From JBDREA01 sp043820265 (GTDB taxonomy: Archaea > Altiarchaeota > Altiarchaeia > IMC4 > JBDREA01), in NCBI GenBank assembly GCA_043820265.1, contig JBDREA010000161.1, forward strand, positions 1-9,407: a stretch of DNA of 9,407 nt, given 5' to 3'. Both the position numbers and the translations under genes were made by a program. Below the pieces are notes generated by a model. The model had not been told where the DNA came from, did no database searches, and saw only the letters and a list, made by a program, of their open reading frames with translations. Of this stretch, positions 1-6,691 are shown piece after piece (positions within the stretch are counted from its first letter, which is position 1; every line of letters starts with the position of its first letter).

Positions 1-1
1 T

Positions 2-148
2 ATCGCATTAAAACTCCTTTGGATTCGGATGATGACAGGAGGAGGCATAGCAGAAACATCAGCAATACTCTCAGCGCTACTCATCATATCAGGGCTGCAG
101 CTAACACTATTTGCGATGTTCTTTGACATGCAAGAAAACAAGTCTTGA
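2..148 (+). CDS. Family 2 glycosyltransferase, C-terminal fragment (5' end outside window)
   Basis: An open frame enters from the left edge and ends at TGA 146-148, giving 48 visible residues. They contain a hydrophobic segment, roughly SAILSALLIISGLQLTLFAM, followed by a short polar tail FFDMQENKS. This resembles the last transmembrane helix and tail of dolichyl-phosphate-mannose-synthase-like GT2 proteins, where a conserved G-x-Q-L-x-L-F-x-M pattern precedes the end. The catalytic GT-A domain lies outside the window, so donor and acceptor cannot be judged. Members of this family transfer a sugar to a polyprenyl phosphate or to a growing lipid-linked glycan on the cytoplasmic face of the membrane. 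The next gene starts 48 bases downstream on the same strand with no obvious promoter between, so the two are probably co-transcribed. Another small membrane protein is possible, because only one helix is visible. Confidence 0.6.
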   Translation: MALKLLWIRMMTGGGIAETSAILSALLIISGLQLTLFAMFFDMQENKS

Positions 149-196
149 TTCGAATAGAATAAATGAAAGGGGAAAAAAGGAAAATAAAAGAAAAAC

Positions 197-2326
197 ATGA
201 AACAGGTAATAAGAAAAGTAAAAGACAAAAAGGGGAAGATACAAGTGGTAGATATTCCAACACCCAATTTAGGCGACGACCAAGTCCTGATTTCTACTCA
301 CTATTCCCTCATCAGTTCTGGAACAGAAACGACTACTATAGGGAAAACCCCAGTTGAACTTGCAAAACAGACAATACAGGATCCCTGGATGAGAAACATA
401 GTAAAAAATCTTGTGTTCTCAGGAGGGATACGGCAGACGCTGGATGTAGTGAAAAACGAAGTAGACCTATACCGGGCTATCGGATACAGCGGTTCAGGTA
501 TCGTCTTAAAGACTGGGAAAAACGTTTCAGACGTAAAAGTGGGGGACAGAGTCGCCTATGCTGCTCAAGGGCATGCAGAACAGGTAGCTGCCTACGCAAA
601 CCATGTCGTGAAAGTCGATGAAGACGTAAATTTGAAGCATGCCGCATTTGCCACGGTAGGAGGAATCGCTCTCCAAGGAGTAAGAAGAGCGCAGACCCAT
701 ATAGGTGACTGGGTGGTTGTTTATGGATTAGGACTTGTAGGTCAATTAACTGCTCAGATTCTTGATGCGTCAGGAGCTAAAGTAATCGGGATCGACATCG
801 ACAAAACTAGGATAGCTCTGGCAAAGAAGACAGCCATACAACATATTGTGAATCCATCGGAAGAAGAGGTAGTAAATGCAGTATTGCGAAAAACATCAGG
901 AAAAGGTGCTGATGCCACAATCATATGCGCTTCATCAAAGGATCCAGCAATCGCCAACAATGCTATGAAGATGACCAGGAAACAAGGGCGAGTCGTCTTT
1001 GTGGGACTTGTTAAAATGGATCTGGAACGAATGCCATTTTTTCTAAACGAATTGGACCTTTCGTTCTCAAGAGCCTACGGACCCGGAAGCTACGACAATG
1101 CATACGAGAAAGGCAGAGTGGATTACCCCTACCACTACGTTCGTTGGACTGAAAAACGAAACCTTGTAGAAATAATCAGACTGATAAAAGAGGGGCGCCT
1201 AAACATCGACCCGTTGATAGAGGGGGTGGTTTCAATAAGCGATGCCCAAAGAGCATTTGACAAAATTAGATCCAAGAAGATGGATTCTGTTGCGATGCTA
1301 CTTTCCTACCCTCACGTGAATGAAGTAAAAACTATAATCCAGACTGGACATCTGAAATCCAATAAAGTCCTGAAAAAGAACAAAATCGGGGTGGGAGTCA
1401 TAGGTGTTGGAAATTTTGCACGTAACTTTCTTTTACCAAACCTAGAGCGTACTAAAAGATACAATATAAGAGCACTATGCTCAGCGTCAGGAATCAATGC
1501 AACATCTGTTTCCGATCAGTACAGGGCAGAATACGTAACTTCAGATTATCATGATATCCTTAAAGACCCGGAGATAGATGCTGTGCTAATCGCGACCAGA
1601 CACAATCTCCATTCAAAAATCGTCATTGATGCTGCAAAAGCAGGAAAAAATATCTTTGTAGAAAAACCCATTGCCATGAATTTAAGTGATTTGGATAGCG
1701 TAAAAAAGGCAGTGGAAAAATCAGGTGTTCATCTCATGGTAGGATTCAACCGGAGATACTCAGATGTTTCCAAATCAGTGAAAAAAAGAATAACTCAGAA
1801 ACCAATTATTGTGAGATACACCGTCAACATCCAGCATCTCCCGGAATCCCATTGGACGCTAGACCCAATCGAGGGTGGAGGGAGATTGGTTGGAGAATCC
1901 GATCATTTCTTCGATCTAATGAACTACTTCATAGGATCCCCACCGGTCAAGGTCCAAGCACATGCTCTTCCCCTGACAGGGGACTCCCAAGAAGGCCTGT
2001 TTAACACAATGGTTCAGGTAAAATACGAAAACGGATCAATCGGACAACTCACATACACAAGCCTAGGTGGCCCAAATCTGCCCAGGGAGAAAGTTGAAAT
2101 CTTCTGCGGAAGCCACCACGTCGAAATTCGGGATTTCAGAGAGATACTTGTCGACGGCAAGAAAAATTCAAAAAAATCAGGCATGGGATATAGAGAGGAA
2201 CTAATTGCATTCTATGATCAATTAACCGGGAAAAATGAGAATGCAATCCCAAACCTGGATGAAACATTCTGGGCAGACTGGATTATCCTCACAGCTGATG
2301 ATCAGGTAAGGAAAAATAAAGGTTAA
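197..2326 (+). CDS. Bi-domain oxidoreductase: zinc-free MDR dehydrogenase fused to Gfo/Idh/MocA dehydrogenase
   Basis: This 709-residue protein joins two NAD(P)-binding enzymes. Residues 1-370 are a medium-chain dehydrogenase: a GroES-like part containing HYSLISSGTE (35-44), then a Rossmann fold with GLGLVG (177-182) and an acidic residue D200, which suggests NAD(H). The catalytic-zinc Cys usual in alcohol dehydrogenases is Ser here (SGTE), and no cluster of structural-zinc cysteines is visible. Residues 396-700 are a Gfo/Idh/MocA domain: GVGNFA (403-408), the EKP motif (489-491), and GGGRLVGESDHFFDL (560-574) with H570 and D573 at the usual catalytic positions. The architecture is known from exopolysaccharide and O-antigen clusters in bacteria and archaea, but its substrate is not established as far as I know. 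A nucleotide sugar or sugar acid is inferred. The ATG at 197 fits the usual family N-terminus; no strong ribosome site precedes it. A methyltransferase gene follows after 45 bases. Confidence 0.9.
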   Translation: MKQVIRKVKDKKGKIQVVDIPTPNLGDDQVLISTHYSLISSGTETTTIGKTPVELAKQTIQDPWMRNIVKNLVFSGGIRQTLDVVKNEVDLYRAIGYSGSGIVLKTGKNVSDVKVGDRVAYAAQGHAEQVAAYANHVVKVDEDVNLKHAAFATVGGIALQGVRRAQTHIGDWVVVYGLGLVGQLTAQILDASGAKVIGIDIDKTRIALAKKTAIQHIVNPSEEEVVNAVLRKTSGKGADATIICASSKDPAIANNAMKMTRKQGRVVFVGLVKMDLERMPFFLNELDLSFSRAYGPGSYDNAYEKGRVDYPYHYVRWTEKRNLVEIIRLIKEGRLNIDPLIEGVVSISDAQRAFDKIRSKKMDSVAMLLSYPHVNEVKTIIQTGHLKSNKVLKKNKIGVGVIGVGNFARNFLLPNLERTKRYNIRALCSASGINATSVSDQYRAEYVTSDYHDILKDPEIDAVLIATRHNLHSKIVIDAAKAGKNIFVEKPIAMNLSDLDSVKKAVEKSGVHLMVGFNRRYSDVSKSVKKRITQKPIIVRYTVNIQHLPESHWTLDPIEGGGRLVGESDHFFDLMNYFIGSPPVKVQAHALPLTGDSQEGLFNTMVQVKYENGSIGQLTYTSLGGPNLPREKVEIFCGSHHVEIRDFREILVDGKKNSKKSGMGYREELIAFYDQLTGKNENAIPNLDETFWADWIILTADDQVRKNKG

Positions 2327-2371
2327 ATTGAGGTATACAAGGGTCGGAATATCTAGTGTGTTTTCTACAGA

Positions 2372-3355
2372 ATGGATGGGATCAGCTCACAGTCCAAAGG
2401 GGAAAATAGTCCTAAAGGAGGAAACTTGGGAAAATCCCCAAGAGAGGTTGCACATGCATCACATAAAAAAAAAGTTGACCCTGACGAGTACTACGAACTT
2501 GCCTTGAGAGATACCTGGGGTTGGGATACGCCTGAAAACTTCATCCGGACGAAAGGCAAGAATTTAAGGCCCCGTCTTAAGGCCGCAGTATTACTAGCTC
2601 AACTTCAACCAGGTATGCGGATCTTGGATGTGGGATGTGGAAGGGGGGAGGTCGTATTAGAATGTGCCCGGAGAGGCGCCCATGCTGTTGGTTTAGACTA
2701 CAGTCTGAACTTGATAAAATTGGCAAATAAAGTCAAGTCCTTGCATACATCCGAAGAGCAGCTTCTAATGGAGTTTATTTATGGCAACTTAAACAAATTA
2801 AAACTTGATGAAAGATTCGACCGGATTTTCATGCTAGACTTAGTTGAACACCTTGATGACACGGAGCTGCGAAGACTATTTCAATCTTGCCGTCGACTAC
2901 TTTCAGAAAACGGCGCGATAGTTATTCACACAGTCCCCAATAGATGGGTGTATGATATTGCATATACTAAAATCCTTCGACTCTTTATGCCTTGGCTTAT
3001 AAAAAATCCACGCAGTGAAAAAGAAAAAGCCATCCATATCAATGAAATGACAATTCCCGACCTGCATGATCTTCTTAAAAGATACAACTTTGATTGCCGG
3101 GTTTGGCTGCAGGATATGATGGTGGACCAGGCTCATTGGCATAGAAACAAACAAACAACGGATCTCAGAGGAAAAATATATAAGATTCTACAAAATCCCC
3201 TGTTTTATTTAACGTATAAGATATTGGCAAAAACTGCTCTTAAGTTGTTGATCGTTAATGACATATTCGCCATTGCGTGGCCTGAGAACGGATCGCAACC
3301 AATCAAAGTCCCCCAAGCTCTTACTGAACGTCTCGTAGTCAGATTCAGTGACTAA
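2372..3355 (+). CDS. Class I SAM-dependent methyltransferase (first of three)
   Basis: This protein has 327 residues counted from the ATG. The Rossmann methyltransferase core shows motif I ILDVGCGRGE (84-93), the acidic end of strand 2 in GLDYS (107-111), and DLVEHL (156-161), as in UbiE/UbiG-like enzymes. A further strand motif, GAIVIHTVPN, lies at 181-190. The region after residue 220 is specific and probably selects the acceptor. Context suggests methylation of a sugar or sugar acid in the cell's surface glycan, but the acceptor cannot be read from the sequence. The first 35 residues are polar, Gly/Ser/Lys-rich and unlike a conserved domain. The start is uncertain: ATG 2372 has no ribosome site, whereas an in-frame TTG at 2426 sits 4 bases after GGAGG and would give 309 residues. 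The gene lies 45 bases after the oxidoreductase and 17 bases before the next methyltransferase. Confidence 0.85.
   Translation: MDGISSQSKGENSPKGGNLGKSPREVAHASHKKKVDPDEYYELALRDTWGWDTPENFIRTKGKNLRPRLKAAVLLAQLQPGMRILDVGCGRGEVVLECARRGAHAVGLDYSLNLIKLANKVKSLHTSEEQLLMEFIYGNLNKLKLDERFDRIFMLDLVEHLDDTELRRLFQSCRRLLSENGAIVIHTVPNRWVYDIAYTKILRLFMPWLIKNPRSEKEKAIHINEMTIPDLHDLLKRYNFDCRVWLQDMMVDQAHWHRNKQTTDLRGKIYKILQNPLFYLTYKILAKTALKLLIVNDIFAIAWPENGSQPIKVPQALTERLVVRFSD
2414..2428 (+). promoter_or_regulatory. Shine-Dalgarno-like site before an in-frame TTG
   Basis: AAAGGAGG occupies 2414-2421 and is followed, after the 4-base spacer AAAC, by TTG at 2426-2428. This TTG is codon 19 of the methyltransferase frame opened by ATG 2372. 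The ATG itself has no purine-rich site upstream. The site may mark the true translation start, although the spacing is rather short and the match lies in a purine-rich stretch. Confidence 0.4.
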
Positions 3356-3358
3356 ACT

Positions 3359-3366
3359 GAGAGGAG
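3359..3366 (+). promoter_or_regulatory. Shine-Dalgarno site of the second methyltransferase
   Basis: GAGAGGAG ends 6 bases before ATG 3373, within the 17-base gap after the preceding stop codon. It supports that ATG as the start and supports translation from a shared transcript with the gene before it. Confidence 0.6.
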
Positions 3367-3372
3367 AATCAA

Positions 3373-4053
3373 ATGTCGGAAAAGACAGAACAAGAAAGAC
3401 GATTCTGGGATCAATGGGCAAAGAACCACATCCAGGATTACGATGTAGATTTTAAATCTCATGTACATGATTTTGTCTTGGATTATTGTGCCAAAGACGA
3501 AAGGGAGAGACAAATACTTGAGATGGGATGTGGTTCCGAATCGTTTTTTACACAATGTGATGCAAAAAAGATATTCGGACTAGACATATCTAAGACTCAA
3601 TTAGGGCGGTATCCCCACACACCTATCCTAGGGGACATCAAACAGTTTACATCCAACGATAGCTTTGATGTAATACTTTTTCCTGCATCCCTTCACCATT
3701 GTCCTGAGGAATACAAAGGAATACTTGCGAATGTCTACAAGCATCTTAACGAATTGGGAGTTCTGGCCTTAATCGAGCCAAATCTCTTTCACCCCCACAG
3801 AATCGCATTAAAACTGGGATTGATAAAAGCATTCTCTCCGGGAGAAGAACCCCTAAATCCCTTCAGCATAGACAAGTTTTTAACAAAGAACCAAAGGATG
3901 AATAACTGTCATTTAGAATATTGTAATATCTATCCCCCAAACACTTCAAAACGAATGCTTATCCAGCAGAAGTTACTTGGAGGATTTAAGAGAATAAAAT
4001 TATTACACCCCCTAATTTACCCTTGGTTTTTTGGAGTATACCAAAAAGGATAA
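3373..4053 (+). CDS. Short class I SAM-dependent methyltransferase (second of three)
   Basis: This 226-residue protein has a methyltransferase fold. Motif I is ILEMGCGSESFF (48-59), the acidic strand-2 end is D71 in GLDISKTQ (69-76), and a third-strand region reads GDIKQF (87-92). The sequence ILFPASLHHCPE (101-112) is the counterpart of the usual D-x-V-x-x-x-x-x-L-H-H segment, and LALIEPN follows at 131-137. Motif I departs from the common GxGxG pattern because the last glycine is serine. That occurs in some active enzymes but could weaken SAM binding. The start at 3373 is supported by GAGAGGAG 6 bases upstream. The gene follows the first methyltransferase by 17 bases, is the last gene of this run, and is convergent with the flippase gene. 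Its role is inferred from context as glycan methylation; the acceptor is unknown. Confidence 0.8.
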   Translation: MSEKTEQERRFWDQWAKNHIQDYDVDFKSHVHDFVLDYCAKDERERQILEMGCGSESFFTQCDAKKIFGLDISKTQLGRYPHTPILGDIKQFTSNDSFDVILFPASLHHCPEEYKGILANVYKHLNELGVLALIEPNLFHPHRIALKLGLIKAFSPGEEPLNPFSIDKFLTKNQRMNNCHLEYCNIYPPNTSKRMLIQQKLLGGFKRIKLLHPLIYPWFFGVYQKG

Positions 4054-4054
4054 A

Positions 4055-4071
4055 AGATTATTTTGTAATCT
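4055..4071 (+). terminator. Weak AT-rich hairpin in the convergent gap
   Basis: AGATTA (4055-4060) and TAATCT (4066-4071) form a perfect 6-base inverted repeat around the loop TTTTG, directly after the stop codon at 4051-4053. It lies in the 52-base gap between two genes that point at each other, where transcription from both sides must end. The stem is AT-rich and no long T run follows, so a terminator role is only a guess from position. Confidence 0.25.
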
Positions 4072-4105
4072 CGCTGTTACTTTCCAATCGATAGGTCTGC
4101 CTTAT

Positions 4106-5551
4106 CTATCTCAAGAGAGACCTCTTAATCAAAATAATATCCTCGTCTGTAATCTCCCTTAATCCAATAAGGATGAGACCATACGCAAAAAACATCAATA
4201 GATACCATATTACTAGCAATGGACCAGAGAACGAAAAGAACAATGTCCCGCCATAGATGAACACTGACGCCACCATAATATTTATAAATGAGCGTGGAGC
4301 TACCAATACATGATATTTAGAATATACATAAATCGAGACGATAATCAACCCGATAAACGCAGTTATAGTAGTTGCACCAGCCGCACCCTCTAAGTCATAT
4401 ACGGGGATCAATACCATATTTAAAAAAACATTTATTGGGATCAGCATCAATGAAAACATCATAGCGACTAAAGGTTTACCACTCGCAGTAATCACAGTTG
4501 ACAATATAAGAAAAAAGCTCAGAATGGTTAATCCAAAAATAAGAATGCTCAAAGATGACCCCCCAGAGATATATTCAGCAGAATATACTAAAGTCAATAG
4601 ATTATCAGAGGTCCCGCTTATCAAGAACGCCAAGGGCATTGTAAGCATCAACATATACCTCATTGAATGTTTTATGTAATTTCTCGTCTGCCCAGTATCT
4701 TTTCTTGAAATGGAGTATGAAATAGATGGAAGCAAGGTTACTGCTAATGCAAGAAAAATGTAATATGGCAATTTAGCGATTATAGAAGCAGCCGTATAGT
4801 AGCCGGTTTGGGTGATGTCGCCCATGATCGCTTGAACAAAAAATAAATCGAGACTCATTAAAGCGGTTAAAGCAATCGAGAGAACTATTATCGGAACAGA
4901 GAATTTAATAATTTTATAATAACCATATCTCTTCTGAATTAATCCAGTTTTATATTGTGGTTTTGAAAAAAGAAGACCCAACCCAGAGGCAAGTATGTAT
5001 CCTGTTATTGCCCCATACAGCCCATATCCAAGTAAAACAAGAATAAATACTGCTACCACCTTGATAGAAGAATAAATTGCAAGTAATCTTGTCTGTTGTC
5101 TAAAATTTCTAAGTCCACTTAAAACCCCCTTTGTAAAAAAGACAAATACGGCAAATAAGGGTATGTCAACCGCGGAGAGTCTAATATAATTCACAAGATT
5201 TTGATCACCTAGTAATTGAGCTATCAATGGCGCAGACAGAAAGTAGATTGAAAATAAGATAAACGAAAAAACAATTTGAAGTTTCAACCCGGCATTTATA
5301 ATTACCCCAACGCTATCGCCTTTTTCAGCGATAAACTTAGAAATAGTCTGGGGAAGACCGGTATTAACGAAGATTTCAATTAACGAAAGCAATGCAAGAA
5401 TAATCCCAAATCGACCATAATCACTCGGACCAAACAATCTACCCAGACCAAAATGGATTAAATATCCAGAACCGAAGAATAGCAGATGGGCAAATATAAG
5501 ATGTAATGTACCCTGTGCCATTAGATGTTCTTTTTTATTTTGACTTGACAT
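4106..5551 (-). CDS. Polysaccharide / lipid-linked oligosaccharide flippase (Wzx-like, MATE/MVF superfamily)
   Basis: This 481-residue integral membrane protein has many hydrophobic segments along its whole length, consistent with the 12-14 helices of Wzx-type flippases. The N-terminal motif GLGRLFGPSDYGRFGI (35-50) is the typical L-G-x-x-x-x-G-x-x-x-Y-G signature of the polysaccharide_synt family, and NTGLPQTISKFIAE (63-76) matches the charged loop that follows. Such proteins move polyprenyl- or dolichol-linked glycans from the inner to the outer face of the cytoplasmic membrane. The length is normal for the family, and the stop is TAG at 4106-4108. ATG 5551 is chosen; a second ATG at codon 11 (5521) is possible, and neither has a strong ribosome site. 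The gene stands alone on the minus strand between two plus-strand runs, so it has its own promoter, probably the TATA-like element near 5590. The transported glycan is not known. Confidence 0.9.
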   Translation of the reverse strand: MSSQNKKEHLMAQGTLHLIFAHLLFFGSGYLIHFGLGRLFGPSDYGRFGIILALLSLIEIFVNTGLPQTISKFIAEKGDSVGVIINAGLKLQIVFSFILFSIYFLSAPLIAQLLGDQNLVNYIRLSAVDIPLFAVFVFFTKGVLSGLRNFRQQTRLLAIYSSIKVVAVFILVLLGYGLYGAITGYILASGLGLLFSKPQYKTGLIQKRYGYYKIIKFSVPIIVLSIALTALMSLDLFFVQAIMGDITQTGYYTAASIIAKLPYYIFLALAVTLLPSISYSISRKDTGQTRNYIKHSMRYMLMLTMPLAFLISGTSDNLLTLVYSAEYISGGSSLSILIFGLTILSFFLILSTVITASGKPLVAMMFSLMLIPINVFLNMVLIPVYDLEGAAGATTITAFIGLIIVSIYVYSKYHVLVAPRSFINIMVASVFIYGGTLFFSFSGPLLVIWYLLMFFAYGLILIGLREITDEDIILIKRSLLR

Positions 5552-5587
5552 GGCCCAAACCTACCGATTTTTCATCATTTTACATAT

Positions 5588-5593
5588 TATATA
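5588..5593. promoter_or_regulatory. Palindromic TATA-like element in divergent intergenic region
   Basis: TATATA at 5588-5593 lies within ACATATTATATACATT in the region between the divergent flippase and DUF354 genes. An archaeal TATA box is usually about 25 bases before the transcription start. That would put the minus start near 5565, with a leader of roughly 14 bases to ATG 5551, and the plus start near 5615, with a leader of roughly 35 bases to ATG 5651. The element reads the same on both strands, so it could serve both genes. The region is AT-rich, and no clear BRE could be identified on either side. Confidence 0.4.
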
Positions 5594-5650
5594 CATTGAG
5601 TAGAATAATAGAATGGATTTGTGGAGACTAGTATCAAGATATGGGAAAAG

Positions 5651-6691
5651 ATGAGGATCCTATTTGACATTAATCACCCGGGTCATGTTCATTTCTTCAA
5701 ACACATAATCAGAATACTTGAAAAAAATGGTCATGAGGCCTTCATCTCTGCAAGGCAAAAGGAGATGACAATATATCTCCTTGAAAAATACGGTTTTGAA
5801 TACGAGGTTGCAAGTTCATTGGGCAGAGGAAAGATCGGATTACTCAAGGAGCTTGTTTCTCACGAGAAGAAAGTCTATGAGATTTTGAAAAAAAATGACG
5901 GAGAAGTGGTTTTATCAATTGGAGGCACATTCAATGTGCATGCGTGCAAATTACTATCGATTCCCTCATTGGTGTTTACTGATACTGAAAATGCAAGGTT
6001 TACAAATAGAATCACATTCCCGTTCGCCACGAAAATCATAACACCCACATGCTACAAAGAGGATTTAGGGAAAAAACAAGTCCAGTATAACGGTTATCAC
6101 GAACTCGCCTACCTCCACCCAAAATATTTCACACCAGATCCATCGATTCTTGAAACACTTGGGGTTGAAAAAAGTGAGAGATACACGATAATGCGTTTTG
6201 TATCCTGGAAGGCCCTACACGATAAAGGCCATAAGGGTCTCAGCCTCGAGATGAAGAAAAAGGCAGTTTCAGAATTTTCAAAATTTGGAAAAGTTTTCAT
6301 TACATCCGAAGCAAATCTGCCCAAGGATTTAGAGCGATATAGAATCAACATACCTCCAGAGAGGATCCATGATGCATTGTATTACGCCTCTTTGCTTTTT
6401 GGCGAGAGTGCTACTATGGCCTCGGAATGTTCGATACTCGGGACGCCTGCGATATATATTGATGATGCGGGGAGGGGATACACGGATGAACAAGAAAGGA
6501 AATATGGAAGTGTCTTTAACTTCTCAGAATCAGGGGAGGACCAGAAAAAATCAGTAGCTAAGGGGGCTGAAATCATAAAAAGAGAAGATTTAAAAGAAGA
6601 ATGGGCAAAAAAGAGAGACCAGTTATTGAAGGATAAAATCGATGTAACCAGATGGGTTGTCGAGTATCTACATGAATTCGAGAAAAAATAA
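5651..6691 (+). CDS. DUF354 family protein (GT-B-fold, glycosyltransferase/2-epimerase-like)
   Basis: This protein has 346 residues from ATG 5651 and matches the DUF354 family over its full length. The N-terminus MRILFDINHPGHVHFFK is the family's standard opening. Further family motifs are IGGTFNVHA (90-98), YNGYHELAYLHP (146-157), MRFVSWKALHDKGHKGLS (181-198), VFITSEANLP (215-224) and GESATMASECSILGTPAIY (251-269). The family is predicted to have a GT-B fold related to UDP-GlcNAc 2-epimerases and glycosyltransferases. It is widespread in archaeal surface-glycan loci, but its exact reaction is not established to my knowledge. An in-frame GTG at 5621 would add 10 residues; ATG is preferred because it matches the family start. 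No signal peptide or membrane helix is apparent, so it is probably cytosolic. It opens the second plus-strand run, and its last 20 bases overlap the next gene. Confidence 0.88.
   Translation: MRILFDINHPGHVHFFKHIIRILEKNGHEAFISARQKEMTIYLLEKYGFEYEVASSLGRGKIGLLKELVSHEKKVYEILKKNDGEVVLSIGGTFNVHACKLLSIPSLVFTDTENARFTNRITFPFATKIITPTCYKEDLGKKQVQYNGYHELAYLHPKYFTPDPSILETLGVEKSERYTIMRFVSWKALHDKGHKGLSLEMKKKAVSEFSKFGKVFITSEANLPKDLERYRINIPPERIHDALYYASLLFGESATMASECSILGTPAIYIDDAGRGYTDEQERKYGSVFNFSESGEDQKKSVAKGAEIIKREDLKEEWAKKRDQLLKDKIDVTRWVVEYLHEFEKK

Noticed and set aside
2..15. Identical 14-base string ATCGCATTAAAACT at 2-15 and 3802-3815
   Set aside because: Both copies encode IALKL in frame within unrelated genes, and similarity ends immediately on both sides. 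Chance or shared amino-acid preference explains it.
163..357. Open frame of 64 codons starting just before the oxidoreductase gene
   Set aside because: It overlaps the 197-2326 gene almost entirely in another frame, has no domain-like sequence, and its Lys-rich start only reflects the A-rich leader.
2903..3154. Minus-strand open frames inside genes (also near 754-960, 1312-1497, 3209-3555, 6109-6351, 6382-6576 and 7524-7736)
   Set aside because: Each is a shadow lying opposite a well-supported gene, with no recognisable motif or ribosome site.
4093..4123. Inverted repeat AGGTCT (4093-4098) / AGACCT (4118-4123), with a nearby AAGAG/CTCTT hairpin (4113-4126)
   Set aside because: The stems are only 5-6 bases. 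The first has a 19-base loop, and both reach into the end of the flippase coding region with no T run; too weak to call a terminator or operator.
6657..6671. TTG at 6657 as start of the toroid protein
   Set aside because: It adds only five residues and lengthens the overlap with DUF354; ATG 6672 is the simpler choice. It cannot be strictly excluded because neither has a clear ribosome site.
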